From the NCBI GenBank assembly GCA_000708835.1, contig DF237213.1:78233-123182 (forward strand): 44,950 nt of DNA, in the 5' to 3' direction. The translations under genes were made by a program, and so were the position numbers. The stretch comes from Klebsormidium nitens (Eukaryota; Streptophyta; Klebsormidiophyceae; Klebsormidiales; Klebsormidiaceae). The notes beneath the pieces are model-generated. The model did not search any database. It had not been told where the DNA came from and saw nothing but the letters and a program-made list of their open reading frames with translations. Of the stretch, positions 44,125 through 44,950 are shown in pieces. Every line of letters begins with the position of its first letter. The first letter of the stretch is position 1.

Positions 44125-44950
44125 ACGAGCTTTGCGCCGCTTGATGGAATGCGGGTCCGTTTGCAGACCTGCAAGAGTCTCGTTCTCGTTCGAAAGGGGT
44201 GTTGCCCTTTTAAAGTCACGGGTAGACTACCGTACACAGTTCTCTTTAGAAGGCAAGCTTCAATCAGCGGGTGAATTACGCCCACTTTGGCGCCTACAGC
44301 TTCCCATCTTTACTCATTCCAATTTAGTACCGCGTTCGCAGAAAGTTTCTCTGCAAGTGTCATGAGGCACTGGTCCTGATTTTGAGCGACCTAGATACTA
44401 CTTTCTGGCTGGACGGCCCGCCCGCCCCCCGCGCCCGCCTGCCTGCTTTCAGTTATGCAATCCAATCCGGCCATCTGAATGATTGCCATTTCAACTCATG
44501 AATCTGCCGGAATCACGTCAGTCGTACGCGTTCAATCTATAACAAAGTTCGAGAAGCTTAATTCTCAATGAGTCTGCTTTGTCGTGCACCGTTAGCACCC
44601 CGTGACACATGTTTTCGACTCCATGCCCGTGGCCGGCATGATGCATGATTCAGTGACCATGAGTGGAATCGGAATATATTGTATGCCAGGCGGCCGCCAG
44701 CTGATCGAATCAGCTCATGCAGTCATTGTATAATATGAGTATTGTAAGTAATACAAGCTACCTATGGTGGGTGTCGGCGGTCTCGATCGCGCGACGGTAC
44801 CGTCACCAAATTGACTCACCAGTGTTACGCGTCGCGACATTTCATGTACACAGTACTGACGACCGTACTCGCCCGTACTTGAGAATCCGGTCCGAGTTCA
44901 TGAATTGGAAATTGTCTGACTTGTCGACGAACGGTAAACTCCGGAATATT
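44125..44950. other. Downstream flank of the BFR1-like gene
   Basis: About 0.8 kb, probably 3' UTR followed by intergenic DNA. The palindrome GGCGGCCGCC followed by AGCT appears at 44689-44702, as at 11774-11787. Nothing coding is seen. Confidence 0.4.

Overview
This window is nuclear DNA from a green-lineage eukaryote. The genes are cut by many GT-AG introns of roughly 150 to 1,000 nt. Exons are GC-rich and intergenic DNA is more AT-rich and repeat-laden. Several products have clear land-plant relatives: an MTR4/HEN2-type exosome helicase, a KT-type nucleotide-sugar transporter of the URGT branch, and a GRDP-type glycine-rich-domain protein. Combined with a BFR1-like protein and an intron-rich LysM/M23 peptidase, this suggests a streptophyte alga or bryophyte-grade plant (Klebsormidium-like). 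That placement is inference, not proof.

Layout: (1) 218-7334, minus, MTR4-like helicase, 13 exons, 1,012 aa. (2) 8035-11033, plus, URGT-like nucleotide-sugar transporter, 7 exons, 340 aa, divergent from the helicase across a 700-bp spacer that holds a telo-box. (3) 12359-17229, minus, unrecognised coiled-coil protein, about 1,032 aa. (4) 17.4-20.2 kb, a repeat island with two inverted-repeat-bounded elements (17807-18635 and 18763-19193). (5) 20246-23774, plus, F-box protein, 6 exons, 698 aa. (6) 23.8-26.0 kb, intergenic, with a nested inverted-repeat element at about 24431-24876. (7) 26048-31381, minus, GRDP (DUF1399) protein, 11 exons, with a Gly/Cys-rich tail whose reading frame breaks at a G homopolymer. 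(8) 33629-37625, plus, LysM + M23 metallopeptidase, at least 10 exons, first exon unresolved. (9) 37.6-41.0 kb, intergenic, with a tRNA-like B box, bZIP and telo-box motifs and a CCGCAAAC-rich patch. (10) 41009-44124, plus, BFR1-like coiled-coil protein, 4 exons, 539 aa.

The genes do not form an operon or obvious pathway, as expected for a nuclear chromosome. For eight gene models the summed exon lengths divide by three; for the GRDP this holds only if the first of two tail frames is read. Splice phases and protein similarity agree at almost every junction. The most notable gene is the LysM-membrane segment-LysM-LysM-M23 protein. It has all the metal and catalytic residues of a bacterial NlpD/LytM-type peptidoglycan endopeptidase, yet is split by at least nine spliceosomal introns, so it is a resident nuclear gene. 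A role in plastid peptidoglycan turnover is an attractive hypothesis.
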